Below the pieces are notes generated by a model. The model had not been told where the DNA came from. It was given only the letters and a program-made list of their open reading frames with translations, and did not search any database. Made by a program: the position numbers and the translations under genes. From positions 46,517,858 to 46,581,857 of the forward strand of contig NC_073696.1 in NCBI RefSeq assembly GCF_029784165.1: DNA of 64,000 nucleotides, in the 5' to 3' direction. Positions 42,056 through 54,159 of the stretch are shown in pieces. Positions within the stretch are counted from its first letter, which is position 1. Every line of letters begins with the position of its first letter. Source of the DNA: Wyeomyia smithii. Taxonomy: Eukaryota; Arthropoda; Insecta; Diptera; Culicidae.

Positions 42056-44512
42056 TGTCTGTATGTAAGAGCCGCAAAATACTAACGCACCTTTCTTACA
42101 GAACGCAATATCCGATTTGAATGATCTTATACGCAAACGGAAGCTACTGTGCTCCCCCAGAATGCTACCGAGTGGATTTTTGATTAGTGGCTTAGATTTT
42201 GAAATATTGTCGAAGTGTATTTTTTATATGAGACATTTAACTTTAAAGGTAAAATTAATGGCACGGAGAGCCATGTGTTGTATACCAATTTACTCAGATC
42301 GATGAATTGAACAATTTATGTATGTTAGTGTATGTGCGCCTGTACGTATGTATGTGTAAATATGTTGTTTATATATGTAGTATATCAAAATCGACCCAAA
42401 AAAGAAAAATAACAAAAAAAAACTCTTTTTACAGAACGCTTATTCCGATTTTGATGTTCGCATGCTCAAATTAAAGCCCCAGAGATTTTTGAAAATCATA
42501 CTGAGTGCGATCTTTTATTGGTTGTTTGAACTGTAGAGTTTTGACCAAAGTATATTTTAGACATGGGATATTTTACTTTCTGGATAATTTTTCTCTCTCA
42601 CTGCTCTTTCTTCTTCTCTATCCCTCTTTTTTCGTATCGCTATTTATTTCTCAAAGGAAATCAACAATCATGGACAACTTTTCACAATCCTTACACTCTT
42701 CGTAGTGCGCCTTAACTGGTGTAAATAAATTACCCTTTAGCTTTTTCTTGAAAATTTGAACCAGCTTTTAGAAGAAACTGCAATGCTTACTTAGCTCCTT
42801 TTCTCCCGAAGCTTCCGTTCTCACTTCTCATAAAATATATACTAAATTGCACGTTGAACCTAGATTTGCAAAGAGTAAGAAACATTTACAGCTTTCGGGA
42901 GCCAAGCATTGTAGCAAAATCTGATCCCACAGTGTGCACATGTAACACAATTAGCGATGCAGATATTTTGAAAAGCTTTACCAAAGATGTATGGACCTAT
43001 TTATGTACGAATGAGTTAGTGCAACCGGTTGAGAAAAACACAAAGAAAACGCTGTTTTGTTTGCAATGCTACGTTTTGAACAGCTGGAAAATTTTTCAGT
43101 TGAATACTTATTTTATGTATTAAATTTGTGACCAGGAATCTAAAGTGGCTGGTGAACGTAATCGGCAAAATTAGGAAAAAGTGTTGAAGCAACTCTACAT
43201 GGCTGTACACGTTTACTAGTGTGCGCAGGTGAAAAATCACTTATCTCTATGAATGATACAATATGCTCATGTAAGATATAAATATTGCTTTCTAATTTAA
43301 GACTAAGTGCAAACAGAGTATCCATGTTATTCCACTTCTCGTTATCGCAGCAAGATTTAAAAAGTCTTTATTTCGGATTTTTTCACACAGCCTAGGCCTT
43401 CGAAAACAATAATGTTCTCGCCTACACTCTGAAATCCATAATTCTCAAAGATCGTGGAGAACCTTCATTTTCAGATAATGCATTTGATATAGCATTGAAT
43501 TGACAACTTTCATCAATAGCTATATTTTTTCCTGTATAATTCTAAACTATATTTCGAGAGCAGGTTTGTAGAAGTTTGCTTCAATTCGTAAAAAAGACTT
43601 GATGCTGATTCATAAATCTAGGTCCAGCGATTTCTGAAAATAAAGCGAATAAGTAGAACCGCATTAAACTAACATACATGATTGCTGTTCTAGTGTGGAA
43701 TCAGCATCATTGTTATCTATTACTGTTTCCCCACGGTCGATTATCTCAAAAAAAAAATTCAATTTCTTCTAGCCAGCATTTAAAAATTAGTTTGTGATCG
43801 AAAAAATAAGACTCAAGTACTCCAGTGATAACATTCATATTATTTGCAAAAACCACGTCAAGCTTTAATTCAATGATCGTCTTTGGTTAACTCTCTGAAA
43901 ACTATTTTTTAAATTCATTTCATTCATTATTGAAATTGATCTTATGATGGTAGACGATTTGTCTGGCCAAATATGTATAAAGTGATAGTTAGTATAACAA
44001 AGGTTTCTGCACCACTAGGTGGATTAATTCAGGTTTTCCATATTAAATCGTATGGAAGCTTTAAAAATCGGCCGCGAATCGGGCGTTGCACCGATCGATC
44101 TGAAAAGTTACACAATTGTTATACTGCCGGTACCCGTATAACTGTCCCATAATGAAAAACGACATGTTGAGAAAACGGCGTTTGAATATTTTTGATTAGT
44201 TTCGTGATTGCCAGCTATTTATAGCACTGAAATCCAGAACCAACGATCAGAACAGTTTCATGGTATCACAAATTTAACGTTGAGATCAAAAAACGACGGA
44301 TGGTATAGCTTTTACGTTGTGGCATTCGAAAAAATCTCTATGGGACACAATATGCGGGTATATTTTGAAAGTACTCGCATGTTTTGTCCCATCACATACG
44401 AATTCAACCATAACTCGGCGGTATCACAGGCATTTTTGTTTGTAATACATTTAAACAAGATTATTCTAGGTAATCAAATGATATGCTATCTATACCTATA
44501 AAAATGCAGTCC

Positions 44513-44513
44513 A

Positions 44514-44547
<34 letters not shown>
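44513..44547 (+). repeat. (GTCT)n microsatellite
   Basis: About eight GTCT units heading a minisatellite block. Confidence 0.9.
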
Positions 44548-44551
<4 letters not shown>

Positions 44552-44559
44552 TTGATCCA

Positions 44560-45385
44560 TATAGGCTCGGAAACCACCGAACCGATCGACGTGAAAATTT
44601 GTATGTAGGGGTTTTAGGGGCCGAGAAAGGTTCCTATAATAGTTTGAGACCCCTCCCTCTTCTGCAAAGGAGGGGTCCCATACAAACGAAACACAAATTT
44701 CTGCACATCTCAAAAAATAACCAAGCAAATGGAACCAAATTTGACATGTGGGTGTTTTTAGGAGTAACAAATATGCCCATATTAGTTCGACACCCCTTCC
44801 CCTTCTGGAAGGGAGGGGTTCCATACAAATGAAACACAAATTTCTGCACATCTCGAGAACTAACCAAGTAAATAGAATCAAATTTAGTAATTGGATGTTT
44901 TTAGTGGTAACAAATATATCCATAATGGTTTGACACCCCTCCATCTTCTACAAGGGAGGGGTCCCATAAAAATGAAACACGAATTTTGCACAGCTCGAGA
45001 ACCAATCTACCAAATACTACCTAATTTGGTATGTGGATGTTTTTAGGAGTAACAAATATGTCCATAATGGTTCGACTCCCATCCCTCTTCTTGGAGGGAG
45101 GGGTTCCATACAAATAAAACACAAATTTTAGCTTATCTCGAGAACTAATCTACTAAATGGAACCAAATTTGGTAGGTGAATGTTTTTAGGGATAACAAAT
45201 ATATCCATAATGGTTTGACACCCCTCCCTCTTCTATAAGGGAGGGGTCCCATACACATGAAACTCAAATTTCGCACAACTCGAGAACCAATCAAGCGAAT
45301 ATAACCAAATTTGGCAAGTGAATGTTTTTAGGTGTAACAAACATGTCCATAATGTTTCGACACCCTTCCTTCTTCTGGCATGTCT
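44560..45385 (+). repeat. Six-unit 143-bp minisatellite
   Basis: GACACCCCTCCCTCTTCT-like sequence recurs at about 44644, 44789, 44931, 45074, 45216 and 45358, a period near 143 bases. Each unit carries a small stem (CCTCCCTCTTCT...AAGGGAGGGG), GGTCCCATACAAATGAAAC, and AACCAAATTTGG. Open frames here are repeat artefacts. Confidence 0.88.
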
Positions 45386-45387
45386 CC

Positions 45388-45840
45388 AAATACCATTTCG
45401 GAATCCAAGATGGCGACTTCCGGTTTTTTGAAAAACAGCGTTAAATGACCAAATACCACCCAATATGGGCATTTTCGGAATTGTTATGATGCACTGAAGC
45501 CACAAATCGACCTAAGACAACATTTCGAATTGTAAGATGGCGACTTCCGGGGTCTTAAAAACAGCTGAAAATGACCAAATAACACCCAATATGGGTATTT
45601 CATAAACCAGAATGACGCACAGGGGCCAGAAATTGTCTCCAAATGCCATTTTGAAATCCACTATGGCGATTTCCGGTTTCTTAAAATAACAATATAGAAT
45701 GGCCAAACACCATCAAATACGTGTGTTTTGCACACCCAGAAGTTTAATACTAAACGCCATCTTGAAAGCCAGGACGGCGACTTCCACTTGATAAAGAACA
45801 GTTCAAATTGGTTAAATAACACCCGTGGAGAAGTCAATGC
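45388..45840 (+). repeat. Four-unit minisatellite with GATGGCGACTTCCGG
   Basis: Units of about 120-130 bases, each with CCAAGATGGCGACTTCCGGT and AATGACCAAATA(C/A)CACCC. The fourth is diverged (GACGGCGACTTCC). Single units of the same sequence occur near 9190 (inverted) and, weakly, 6730. Confidence 0.82.
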
Positions 45841-45917
45841 GCCAAACACCACCATTAACATTCCCCGAATTTGTCGGTTCTGCTTGAAGAGCTAAGAAGA
45901 ACGTTTACATACTGGAT

Positions 45918-46274
45918 ATGCAAGCGGAACACTTCTCCCAATCTATGTTGAAAGTTAGTCAGTACAGGCTGGATCAATGCAAAGATCGACCATACATTGA
46001 CCAAATCAGGCGAGTTATTGTACAAAAAGGTCGCATGTATTTTCAGTACAGCAGCTCCGTTACCAATGATGGAGAATTAAAAAGTAGCATGTTGTTTTCT
46101 AAAAAACAACTCAAGCAGGTTTCCACTGAAAGGTTTAAGTTGGAAAGTTACCTTAAGCTTTTAAAAAAGAACTGCGGAGTGGAAGTTTCTCGCAAGGAGC
46201 AACTTCTTGGTGCTGTTTTGCCTCTCATCGGAGAGGAAAAAAGGGATTTCTGGAACGTTTTACCTGTTAAATGA
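45918..46274 (+). CDS. Open frame of unknown origin, 118 codons
   Basis: Starts MQAEHFSQSMLKVSQYRLDQ and ends GEEKRDFWNVLPVK. It is balanced and hydrophilic, with a likely helical Lys-rich centre, two cysteines, no signal peptide and no membrane segment. Composition looks like real protein rather than AT-rich noise, yet there is no obvious promoter and it sits within the inner element at 44124-47782. It could be a captured exon or part of a transposon protein. An AATAAA-like site was not found nearby. No family recognised. Confidence 0.35.
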   Translation: MQAEHFSQSMLKVSQYRLDQCKDRPYIDQIRRVIVQKGRMYFQYSSSVTNDGELKSSMLFSKKQLKQVSTERFKLESYLKLLKKNCGVEVSRKEQLLGAVLPLIGEEKRDFWNVLPVK

Positions 46275-47560
46275 GATTAAGAATTCCTTATTATTCATTC
46301 AATCTCAAATTTAATTATTAAACTGTTTTATTTTCTGTGAAGAAACTTGAGATCACAAACAATCCATTCCATTTTATCCGTTTTATAGAAGTTTCTATTT
46401 TGTTGCTAGTTGCTCAATCCACTTAAAAGCGAGAAACGAATTTCACATTTCTTATTTTTGCATATAAAAATCCAGTTTGTTCGGCAAAGTTGTTGCACAT
46501 TTTAGAATAAACAACTTTGCCGAAGACAAACTTTTAGGCAGATGCCTATTTAAGTGGACTTTTGCAGACTTTTTTATAGAATACCACTTAGGACCTATTT
46601 TGCAATATCTTTTTATAACGATTTACTGCAGTTTTTCAATGTTTCACAATGCCATTTACTATAACAAAACATAAAATTTCACCGAAGGAAGCTTATTTTC
46701 ATTTCTTATACTTCTTTAGTTATTAAAGATTGGTATTGAAACGTTGCACAAGTTTAGTTAGTGCAATATTTTGATAAAATCCTCAATAACTAATGATTAC
46801 ATGATAATGTCAACATAAGAGATGAAAATTTACTTTCTCGAGTGACATTGTGTGATTCACTATAATGTAAAAATTGTAGAATATTGGAAAATTATACAAA
46901 ATTGCTATGAAAAGTTACGTCGAAAAATTTGAAAGATTTTGACGGGCATTCTATAGAAAACTAAAGACTTGCTTTCACAAAAGCTCATTCTAATAGGCAG
47001 ATTGAAATATGGTGTCTTCGGTGAAGTAGTTTCTTATAAAATTTACCGCGAAGTCGGAACATAGTGGATTTTCATATGCAAAAATAGGAAAAGTTAGATT
47101 GGTTTCTCACCTTTAAGTGGATTTATCACGAAATTGTAACTTCTTTGAAACGGAGAATAAATAATTAAAGCAGTTTCAGAAAGACACTAATGCTCCAAAA
47201 TCGATTTTATAAGCCAAAATAATTTCGAGCGCGTTTTTGCGGCATTGGAAAAAAGTGGCACAATCTCACACCTGTTTACGGTACATGAAAAGGTTTTCCT
47301 ATTTTCCTCCGTAAGGAATATTCCATTGCAAGACGACTTTCAATAGAGTATCAATTACCCAAACTGGGTTACAAAAATACGTTATACGCACGCTCACGTA
47401 TGTATGCATACACGTACAAACACACACACACACAGACACACACAAGTACACACACAAGTACACACAATTGTGTTCTACAACGTCTGAGCAACTATAAGTT
47501 TGAAGTTATCCGATATACCATATTCTGGAGCAAGGTTACAGGCTCGTAGTTTGCACCACT
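46275..47560. other. Repeat-derived DNA with internal inverted segments
   Basis: GCATATAAAAATCCAGTTTG...CAACTTTGCCGAAGAC at 46460-46530 is echoed inverted near 47030-47080 (TCGGTGAAGTAG...GGATTTTCATATGC), suggesting a further transposon layer. (CA)n repeats lie at about 47418-47465. No gene seen. Confidence 0.4.
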
Positions 47561-48112
47561 ATGCAGTGGGACTGTAATGCGGGTACTTTTAATATGGGAC
47601 AAAACATGCGGGTACATTCAATATGGGACAAATACAACTTGGTATTTTTTTTCATGTTTTCCCATACAAACGTATACATTTTAGTTTTTTTTTTGGAAAG
47701 TATGATAACAATTAAGTTGATTTCCAATGCTAACTCAAAAGTAACAAAAATCATTATGGGACAGTTATGCGGGTACCGGCAGTATAGGACCCATAATGAA
47801 CACGAAAAGTGCATGGGAGCGAAAAAATAACACCATCGCTCTCTTCCCATATAACCGTGTCCCAGTCTAGTGTCCACCTGAATTTGTTCTGACGAGTTTT
47901 AAGGCAACTGAATTTTCCATCCAAAAAAAAAACATTTTTAAAAAGTCTAAAAAAAACGATTTTTATTGAATCTTATTTTTTTAAATATTTTTTCAATGCA
48001 GGACCTGAAATGCATTTTATTATTTCAATATTTTTGAATGAAAGTTCATTCAATTATCTAAATGCCAGTCATTGATAACTTTTCTCTAGCATTATGGAAT
48101 ATAACATATTTA

Positions 48113-49126
48113 CAGGGTATTCAATAAGCTCGAATACAACTTTTTAACGTTGTGTAGATGCGCACATGTGCATGCTGTGTATTGGTATTGGTGTCGACCT
48201 TGGCCTTATATTCAGGCTAACCGGCGCACACGGAGTCGACTTGTTGTCATTTACTGTTTGTTTACCGCCCACGATGAACGCCATCATAACGAAGGATCTG
48301 GAATACAAGTCGTACTAGTAACGCAAGGCTCACGGAGTAACAAAGTCTACAACGTTGACGTGGCTGGACAGATGGTTTGGGGACCGTATCCAGGCGTGAG
48401 AAGCTTTCACTGGTGTTTATCGAGAATAACGTGAAAATCAACGTCGCGTACTATAAGATCGTGGTTCTGGTGAAGCTTGTGACCCCGGTACTTCGGGATC
48501 TCTACGAGAAGGATTATTACGTCTTTCAACAGCACGCGTCCGTGTCGGGGGAATTCAACTGACTTTCTCGATAAGACGTTGTGACCTCCCAGCTCCCCGG
48601 ACCTTAAGCCCCTGGAATTTTATGTATGCTCGTATGTGGAGCGAACATAAAGTGAGCACTATAGACCAATTTAAGATGCTTTAATTCAAAGATCTGGGAC
48701 AAGATGCCGATGAACCAGGTGCGTACCCCATGCGATTCTTTTGAGAAAGGTTGTAAGCTCATCATACAGCAGGGGTGGTTCCCAGCTAATATGTCGTGAT
48801 GGTTTGGGGTGGTTCCCAGCTAATATGTCGTGAACTTTGCCTCGATAAGAATTGACAAAAGAATATCTTATATTTTCTTAATTAAACACATTTCCAAAGT
48901 GTATTTGAACTTGTTGTAAAAAACGACAACATCGCACGCTTAGCCTGGGGGCTAATAGCGATCTCGATCAACTAGATTAGTTGATATAATTCGTTATCGA
49001 CATTGTTTTTTTTTTTGGCACATTTTGCGTGTTGTAGGATAAACACAACAATACACCTTGTCCCAGTGCTGAGCCGAGAAAATTTCCAGCCACGGAGACC
49101 ACCATTCAAACTTGTTGAACACCCTG
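48113..49126 (+). mobile_element. Mariner-type transposon relic, 1014 bp
   Basis: Termini CAGGGTATTCAATAAG and, as reverse complement, CAGGGTGTTCAACAAG, with TA at 48111-12 and 49127-28. Frames inside give KINVAYYKIVVLVKLV, DYYVFQQHASVS (the usual catalytic Asp after FQQ is His) and PPSSPDLKPLEFYVCS followed by VER, the transposase C-terminal motif. Frameshifts are present. One internal segment (GGTGGTTCCCAGCTAATATG) is tandemly doubled at 48774 and 48809. Inactive. Confidence 0.85.
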
Positions 49127-49128
49127 TA

Positions 49129-51290
49129 TATTATTTTTATAGGAAAAAGTTTAAAAACTTTAGACTTCTTTTCTGGACTAACAGATAAATTATCATAAAA
49201 AACTATGCAAAGTTGTTTAGGCCTGCACACTCAGAAAGTTTCATTGAATTCTGAAAGGTGCCAACACCTTCGAGTTGGCGCAAAATGCGTCGCCGGTTAA
49301 TTATTTTAGGGATTTGCAAGGCTTAATATTTATCAAATGTTTAGAACATGGCAACTAAATAACAATATTGTTGCACATTATTGGAACGACTAGATGCTGA
49401 AATCAGGGCGAACAGACCCATATAACGAAAGACAAAGTGCTCTATCACAAAGATAACACTCTCGCTCATTCTACTCGCGATACGGTACAATGAAAAAAAT
49501 TGAGTTTCGTATTATGTAATTTCGAAAATTCGGCTTTTCGTTAAGGACTTTGAATTTTGGCATTGAACATTTCTTTTCCAATAGTTTGAAATACAAGTTT
49601 CTTGGATTGTGGGTATAAAATGATGTAATCCGTATTTAAGATTCTGGAATATAGAATTCAGATTTAAAGCTATGGGTTTTGAATTCTGGTTTTTTGATCT
49701 CATATTTTGATTATCGGATTTTCAATTTTCAATTCTGGATATTGGATGTATTAGAATTTGGATTTTTTATGTAAGGTATTAAATATGGATATTTGACATT
49801 GGCTTGTGAATGTTGGATGTCGAATTTCAGATTTGAAATTTTTAATTTCATGTTAAGTATTAGATTTCATGTTAAGTATTTGGTATATTAAGTATTAGAT
49901 TTTAGTAACAATCATGGAACAAAATCCTATCCGAAAATGTATGTTACTCCGATCATACTCGAAACCGTTATAGTTGTACTTTATTAAGAAATTTTAGACC
50001 CGTATTTTTTGTTTGGCCCTTAAGGTAACACTTTTCATCATGCAGTTGTCTGAAAAGCATTTTTTTCAAAATTTTCGATTTTCAAATATTTGTAACTTTG
50101 AACCGTTTAACCTATTTCGAAACTTTTAGCATCGAACTGAAGATAAATAATGGGCCTCTCAAGGGAAAATTGAAAACTGTACTTTAGAAAAATATACATT
50201 CCAAAAATTATGTTACACACCGTTTTTTGTCATCTTGAAGGATTTGAAACTCACGAGACTCTGTTGTTTATTATTTTTATAGGTATGTTCTTTATTTAAG
50301 AGTTAGATCATTCCGAAGTTCCAAAATTTACCACAATCACCATACGTCTCCATTGAAAAAAGTTAATGCAATTCCAAAAAATTAAACGGTAATATCTCCT
50401 GGGTGCTGAATCCTCCAAAACGACAAAAACATTTATCTCCAAATTGAAAAAAAGCCGTCGTAGAAATTTGATATTTCATCAAACTTTTCTGCGCAATCTA
50501 AAATAATCGAACGATAAGATCTCCTAGATTGGTTAATGTCTGGACCGAAGGCGCAAAAACGTTCCCACTATTGACCCTCAGCTTTCCAGTTAACGAACCC
50601 CTACACTGAAAATATATCGAACGCTCATCACAAATGCTCTTCACATATGAATGCCAATAAACGAACTCAAACATTTTGTAATGTCGACCCATTTCGATTT
50701 TTATTGAAATCCACGGTATTTTGACGTATTTTGACGCATTGAAATCTAAGTGAAAGAAGATTGATTTCGTATGCATGACATAGCAAACCGAAAGTAAAAC
50801 ACTCAATTTTGTGCTGTGAACTCGAACGCAAGTGCATTCCAAGTAGATATGAATTGTTTCATCTATTAGCACAGATGTAAGTGGAATCCACTTCGCAGTA
50901 AGGTGTTGTTTTTTTTTTTCAGTATACCTTCTCGCACCAACTTATGTGCGAGTAACTAGTGGAAAGATAGGATAACCAACCCAGGTTGGACTACTGGTCA
51001 CATGCTGACAAGGAGCGGGGCTTCCTTTCTCGGAAGGGAGTTTTTTTTTGGATCCACACCAACAGAAGCGTTCTAAGTAACGCAGTGTTCATTCCAAGTC
51101 CTGGTAGTTCCGGGGACTTAAAACAATGGCACTACGATGCTCCACCTGCGACATAAAGGGGTTGGTCGCCGGCCTTGCAAGCCCGCTGCAAAAACGGTCT
51201 AACGAACATGGAACTGTCGATTTCTCAACTTGCTAGAAAATACAAGTCAAGATCAACGGGATTGCAACGCTCAGGTTGGTCTGGAGGAAG
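49129..51290. other. Low-complexity GGATTTTGGAT-type DNA and spacer
   Basis: From 49500 to 49910 the sequence is a degenerate array of (T)TTGGATATTGAATTT-like words, also present at 54160-54400. Near 50930-50955 is a hairpin CTCGCAC/GTGCGAG. The stretch 50990-51230 is GC-richer and may be the eroded 5' part of the following LINE. No gene seen. Confidence 0.45.
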
Positions 51291-54150
51291 AAGTATAGAC
51301 CGGTATTGTACAATTCAGTGCACATCAACTGACGAATGAAAATGGCCTCAGACTAATCGACTTTGCCACCTCCAAAAACATGATCATACGTAGCAGCTTC
51401 TTCCAGCATATTTAAATAACCTACGATACCGTCGCCCGCCAGGGTGTAATCTCACGCGACTGAAGCAACACGAAGTCGCAGCCAAAAGAGGGTGAGCCTG
51501 AAGAAACTCCTCCAGAGGATCACTGGAACGGAGTTCAAACAGCTATCATCAGTGCTGCGAAAAAAGTCCTGAGACACGTTCAACCGGGTCGACGTAACGA
51601 GTGGTTTGACGAAGAATACCGGCAGATATTGGACAAGAAAAACGCAGCGCGAGCAACAACGCTGCGTAGAGCCACTTGTCAGAATGTGGAGCGATATATA
51701 TTGAAACGGAGGCAGCAAATTCAACTCTTCAACAAAAAAAGCATCGCTTGGAAGAGGAGCACTACCGTGCTGGATCGAAGTCCGTACACCTAAGCACATG
51801 ATAATCTTCGACGGTCAATATAAAATCAAGAAGTCACATTGCTTTAAACTGACATATTTACTTATAGGTCTACTTATATTTTATCACTATTTTCAAGCAA
51901 AATGATTAAAATCACTCCGAAACTTGAAAAAATCATGTTTAAATAGAACATGTTTTGAATCAAAATCCGTACATAGTTTTTTGTCTGAATCAAAACCCGT
52001 ACACTTTTGAATCGAAATCCGCACACACGCGATATAGACTGGATCAAAGTCCATACAACAATAAATCAAAATCCGTATCGTTATAGAAGTACAAAAATGA
52101 ACATATTTTATTCATAATTTATCTTTAAATTAACGAACAAATATATTTTGAGGATTAATTGGTTCCTGAAGTTTCACACAGTTTACTAATTTTTCATATC
52201 AGCTGGAATAGTGCAATTTTCGTAGCGTTTCGTAGTAACCGGAACGCCGGAACCTCTCAAAGTTTCCCGGTACGACCTTCCTTTGTGCAACTCAGTCACA
52301 GCTCGTTCGAAATAGTTTGCCATATATTTATACTTGTTTTCTTCCATTATATGCTGAAAACAAGAAGAAAGTTCAACAATATATGCATGATACACACGCT
52401 GTACGGATTTTGATTCAAGCAAATAACAAGAATCAAAATCCGTACGGCACAGTTTTTGTTGTATACATACAATTAACACTATTTACCAGACGATATACAG
52501 CTCGAAAATGACAAAGACTTACCTTTTCTATCAATTTCAAAAAGATTCACAGATTAAAACACTTATATCCCACTTGGAAATCGTTTTTATCTGAAGAATG
52601 TTTCCTTAGTAAATTCTCTAACGATACAACGAAATGACAACTGAAACCGAGACACGATTGGTTTTTTATTTTTAATATTTTTATTTCATGGCCTACTGGC
52701 GCATAGTTTAATTTAGCAGAAGGCCAACAGTTCAACGGATATGTACATGTAACTATCATATGAATTTTCATTTATATAATACATAAAACTGAAGAAAACG
52801 AATTTCGATACTGTACGGGTTTCGATCCAGCACGGTACGACGAACACCTGAATAGCGTGCAAGCAGGAAACCACAACAGGAGTGGAGGAGACGTGGTCAT
52901 TTCAACGAACGACGAAGATGTGCCACCCTCAACAAAAAAGGAAATTAAGAATGCGATCCGGCAGCTCAAGAACAACAAATCGGTCAGAGAGGACAACATC
53001 GGAATATAAATTGGGCCCCGACAAATTGGGGAGCTCACTGTATCGGTTGATCGTCGAGATCTGGGACACAGAACAGTTACCGGAGGAGTGTAAAGAAGGA
53101 ATTATCTGCTCCATATACAGAAGGGCGACAAACTAGATTGCGAAAACTATTGAGCGATCACAGTCCTGAGTGCTGTCTACAAAGCGTTTTTCCAGGACAT
53201 CTTTCAACGCCTGTCACCATTAGCCAGCAGATTTATAGGAAGTTACACAGTTTATACTGCAGTAGATCCTCCAAAAGAGCCGCGAGTTTAGAGTCCCTAC
53301 ATAGCATCTGTTTGTCGGTTTCAAAGTCGTGTACGACACAATAAACTGACAAGGGCTATGGAAAATTCTTGACGAAAATGGCTTCCGGGGAAGACTGATT
53401 ATGTGTGAGGATTTCGAGTGGAACGTCGGACTTCGACTTGGTGATGGTTTCTCCTGCCTAATGTTTTACGTCGCGCTAGACGGTGTTATGAGACGGGTGA
53501 GGTTTGACACGCGGGTCCCGATTTTCAACAGATCAGGTCAATTTATTTCCTTTGCGGATGACGTAGATATTGTCGGTAGAAAATGTGAGACGGTGGCAAA
53601 CCAGTATACCCGACTGAAACCTGAAGCAGGTGGGATCGGATTAAGGGTACGTCCAAGCACGACAGGGCACGATTAGGCAATACGGTAACACTAGACGGGG
53701 ATGAGTTCGAGGTAGTCGACGAGTTTGTTCACCGTGGCTCTTTGGTAACCTGGAGCGACGATACCAGGCGGGAGATAAAAAGACGTGTTATAAAAGGAAG
53801 CCGTGCTTGCTGTGGATGCCATAAAAAACTACGGTCGCAAAACCTGATTCACCACACCAAGTGTGTTGGGTGCTAAGAACCATCTTTGGCGGTGTGCAGG
53901 TGAATGGAGTCTGGAGACGTCATCCTCCGCCTCTTCGGCAAACCGAGTATTAACAAAGTGGCTGATGCTGCAAGGATTCGTTTCAAATCTGATACGAACG
54001 AGAAGACGAGAGGTGAAAAGTGCGAGATGGGTGGACCATATGGAGCACGATATGCAGAGCACTGGGTGCACGCGGAATTGGAGGCAGGCAGCCATGGACC
54101 GAGCAAATTGGCGAAAAACTTAGGACTTACGGCCATTTATGTAAGTAAGA
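51291..54150 (+). mobile_element. RTE-like LINE, second copy, split by a TA element
   Basis: NENGLRLIDFATSKNM (about 51336) is the end of the endonuclease. RRNEWFDEEYRQILDKKNAA (about 51590) matches the linker of the copy at 27.4 kb. After the insert (51765-52835) come DEHLN, IRQLKNNKSVRED, EIWDTEQLPEECKEGIIC, the catalytic FADD in FISFADDVDIVGR (about 53543), and C-terminal WVDHMEHDM with NWRQAAMDRANWRK. Many frameshifts and deletions. The 3' end shows TAAGTAAG near 54142. Confidence 0.75.
51765..52835. mobile_element. 1071-bp TA-flanked element with ATCAAAATCCGTAC repeats
   Basis: CCGTGCTGGATCGAAGTCCG at the left and, as reverse complement, CCGTGCTGGATCGAAACCCG at the right, flanked by TA (51763-64, 52836-37). 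GAATCAAAATCCGTACA-like motifs recur at least five times internally (51960-52070 and, in both orientations, 52395-52445). Removing it restores the LINE sequence H-Y-D-E-H-L. No transposase frame. Confidence 0.88.
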
Positions 54151-54159
54151 AGTGGTCTC

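Larger units (their letters stand above)
44124..47782. mobile_element. Inner element with CTGCCGGTACCCG ends
   Basis: CTGCCGGTACCCGTATAACT at the left and, reverse complemented, CTGCCGGTACCCGCATAACT at the right, flanked by TA (44122-23, 47783-84; a two-base shift is possible). Removing it rejoins the right end of the 6.5-kb host element. It contains minisatellites and an unknown open frame. Additional GGGACAAAACATGCGGGTAC motifs occur near both ends (about 44345-44390 and 47597-47625). Confidence 0.7.
41381..47870. mobile_element. 6.5-kb composite element (CTAGRSTGGGAC ends)
   Basis: TGTCCA directly precedes CTAGGGTGGGAC at 41381 and directly follows GTCCCAGTCTAG ending at 47870. Both ends then carry CTCCCATGCACTTTTCGTGT in mirror orientation. 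Reverse complement of the left subterminal region continues at about 44040-44120 and resumes at 47785, because a second element is inserted there. The interior is repeat matter without a transposase. Confidence 0.6.

Noticed and set aside
41870..42136. Open frames with long Thr-His runs
   Set aside because: They are translations of the (TG)n microsatellite.
44486..44944. 152-codon minus-strand open frame with internal repeats
   Set aside because: It is the translation of the (GTCT)n tract and 143-bp minisatellite.
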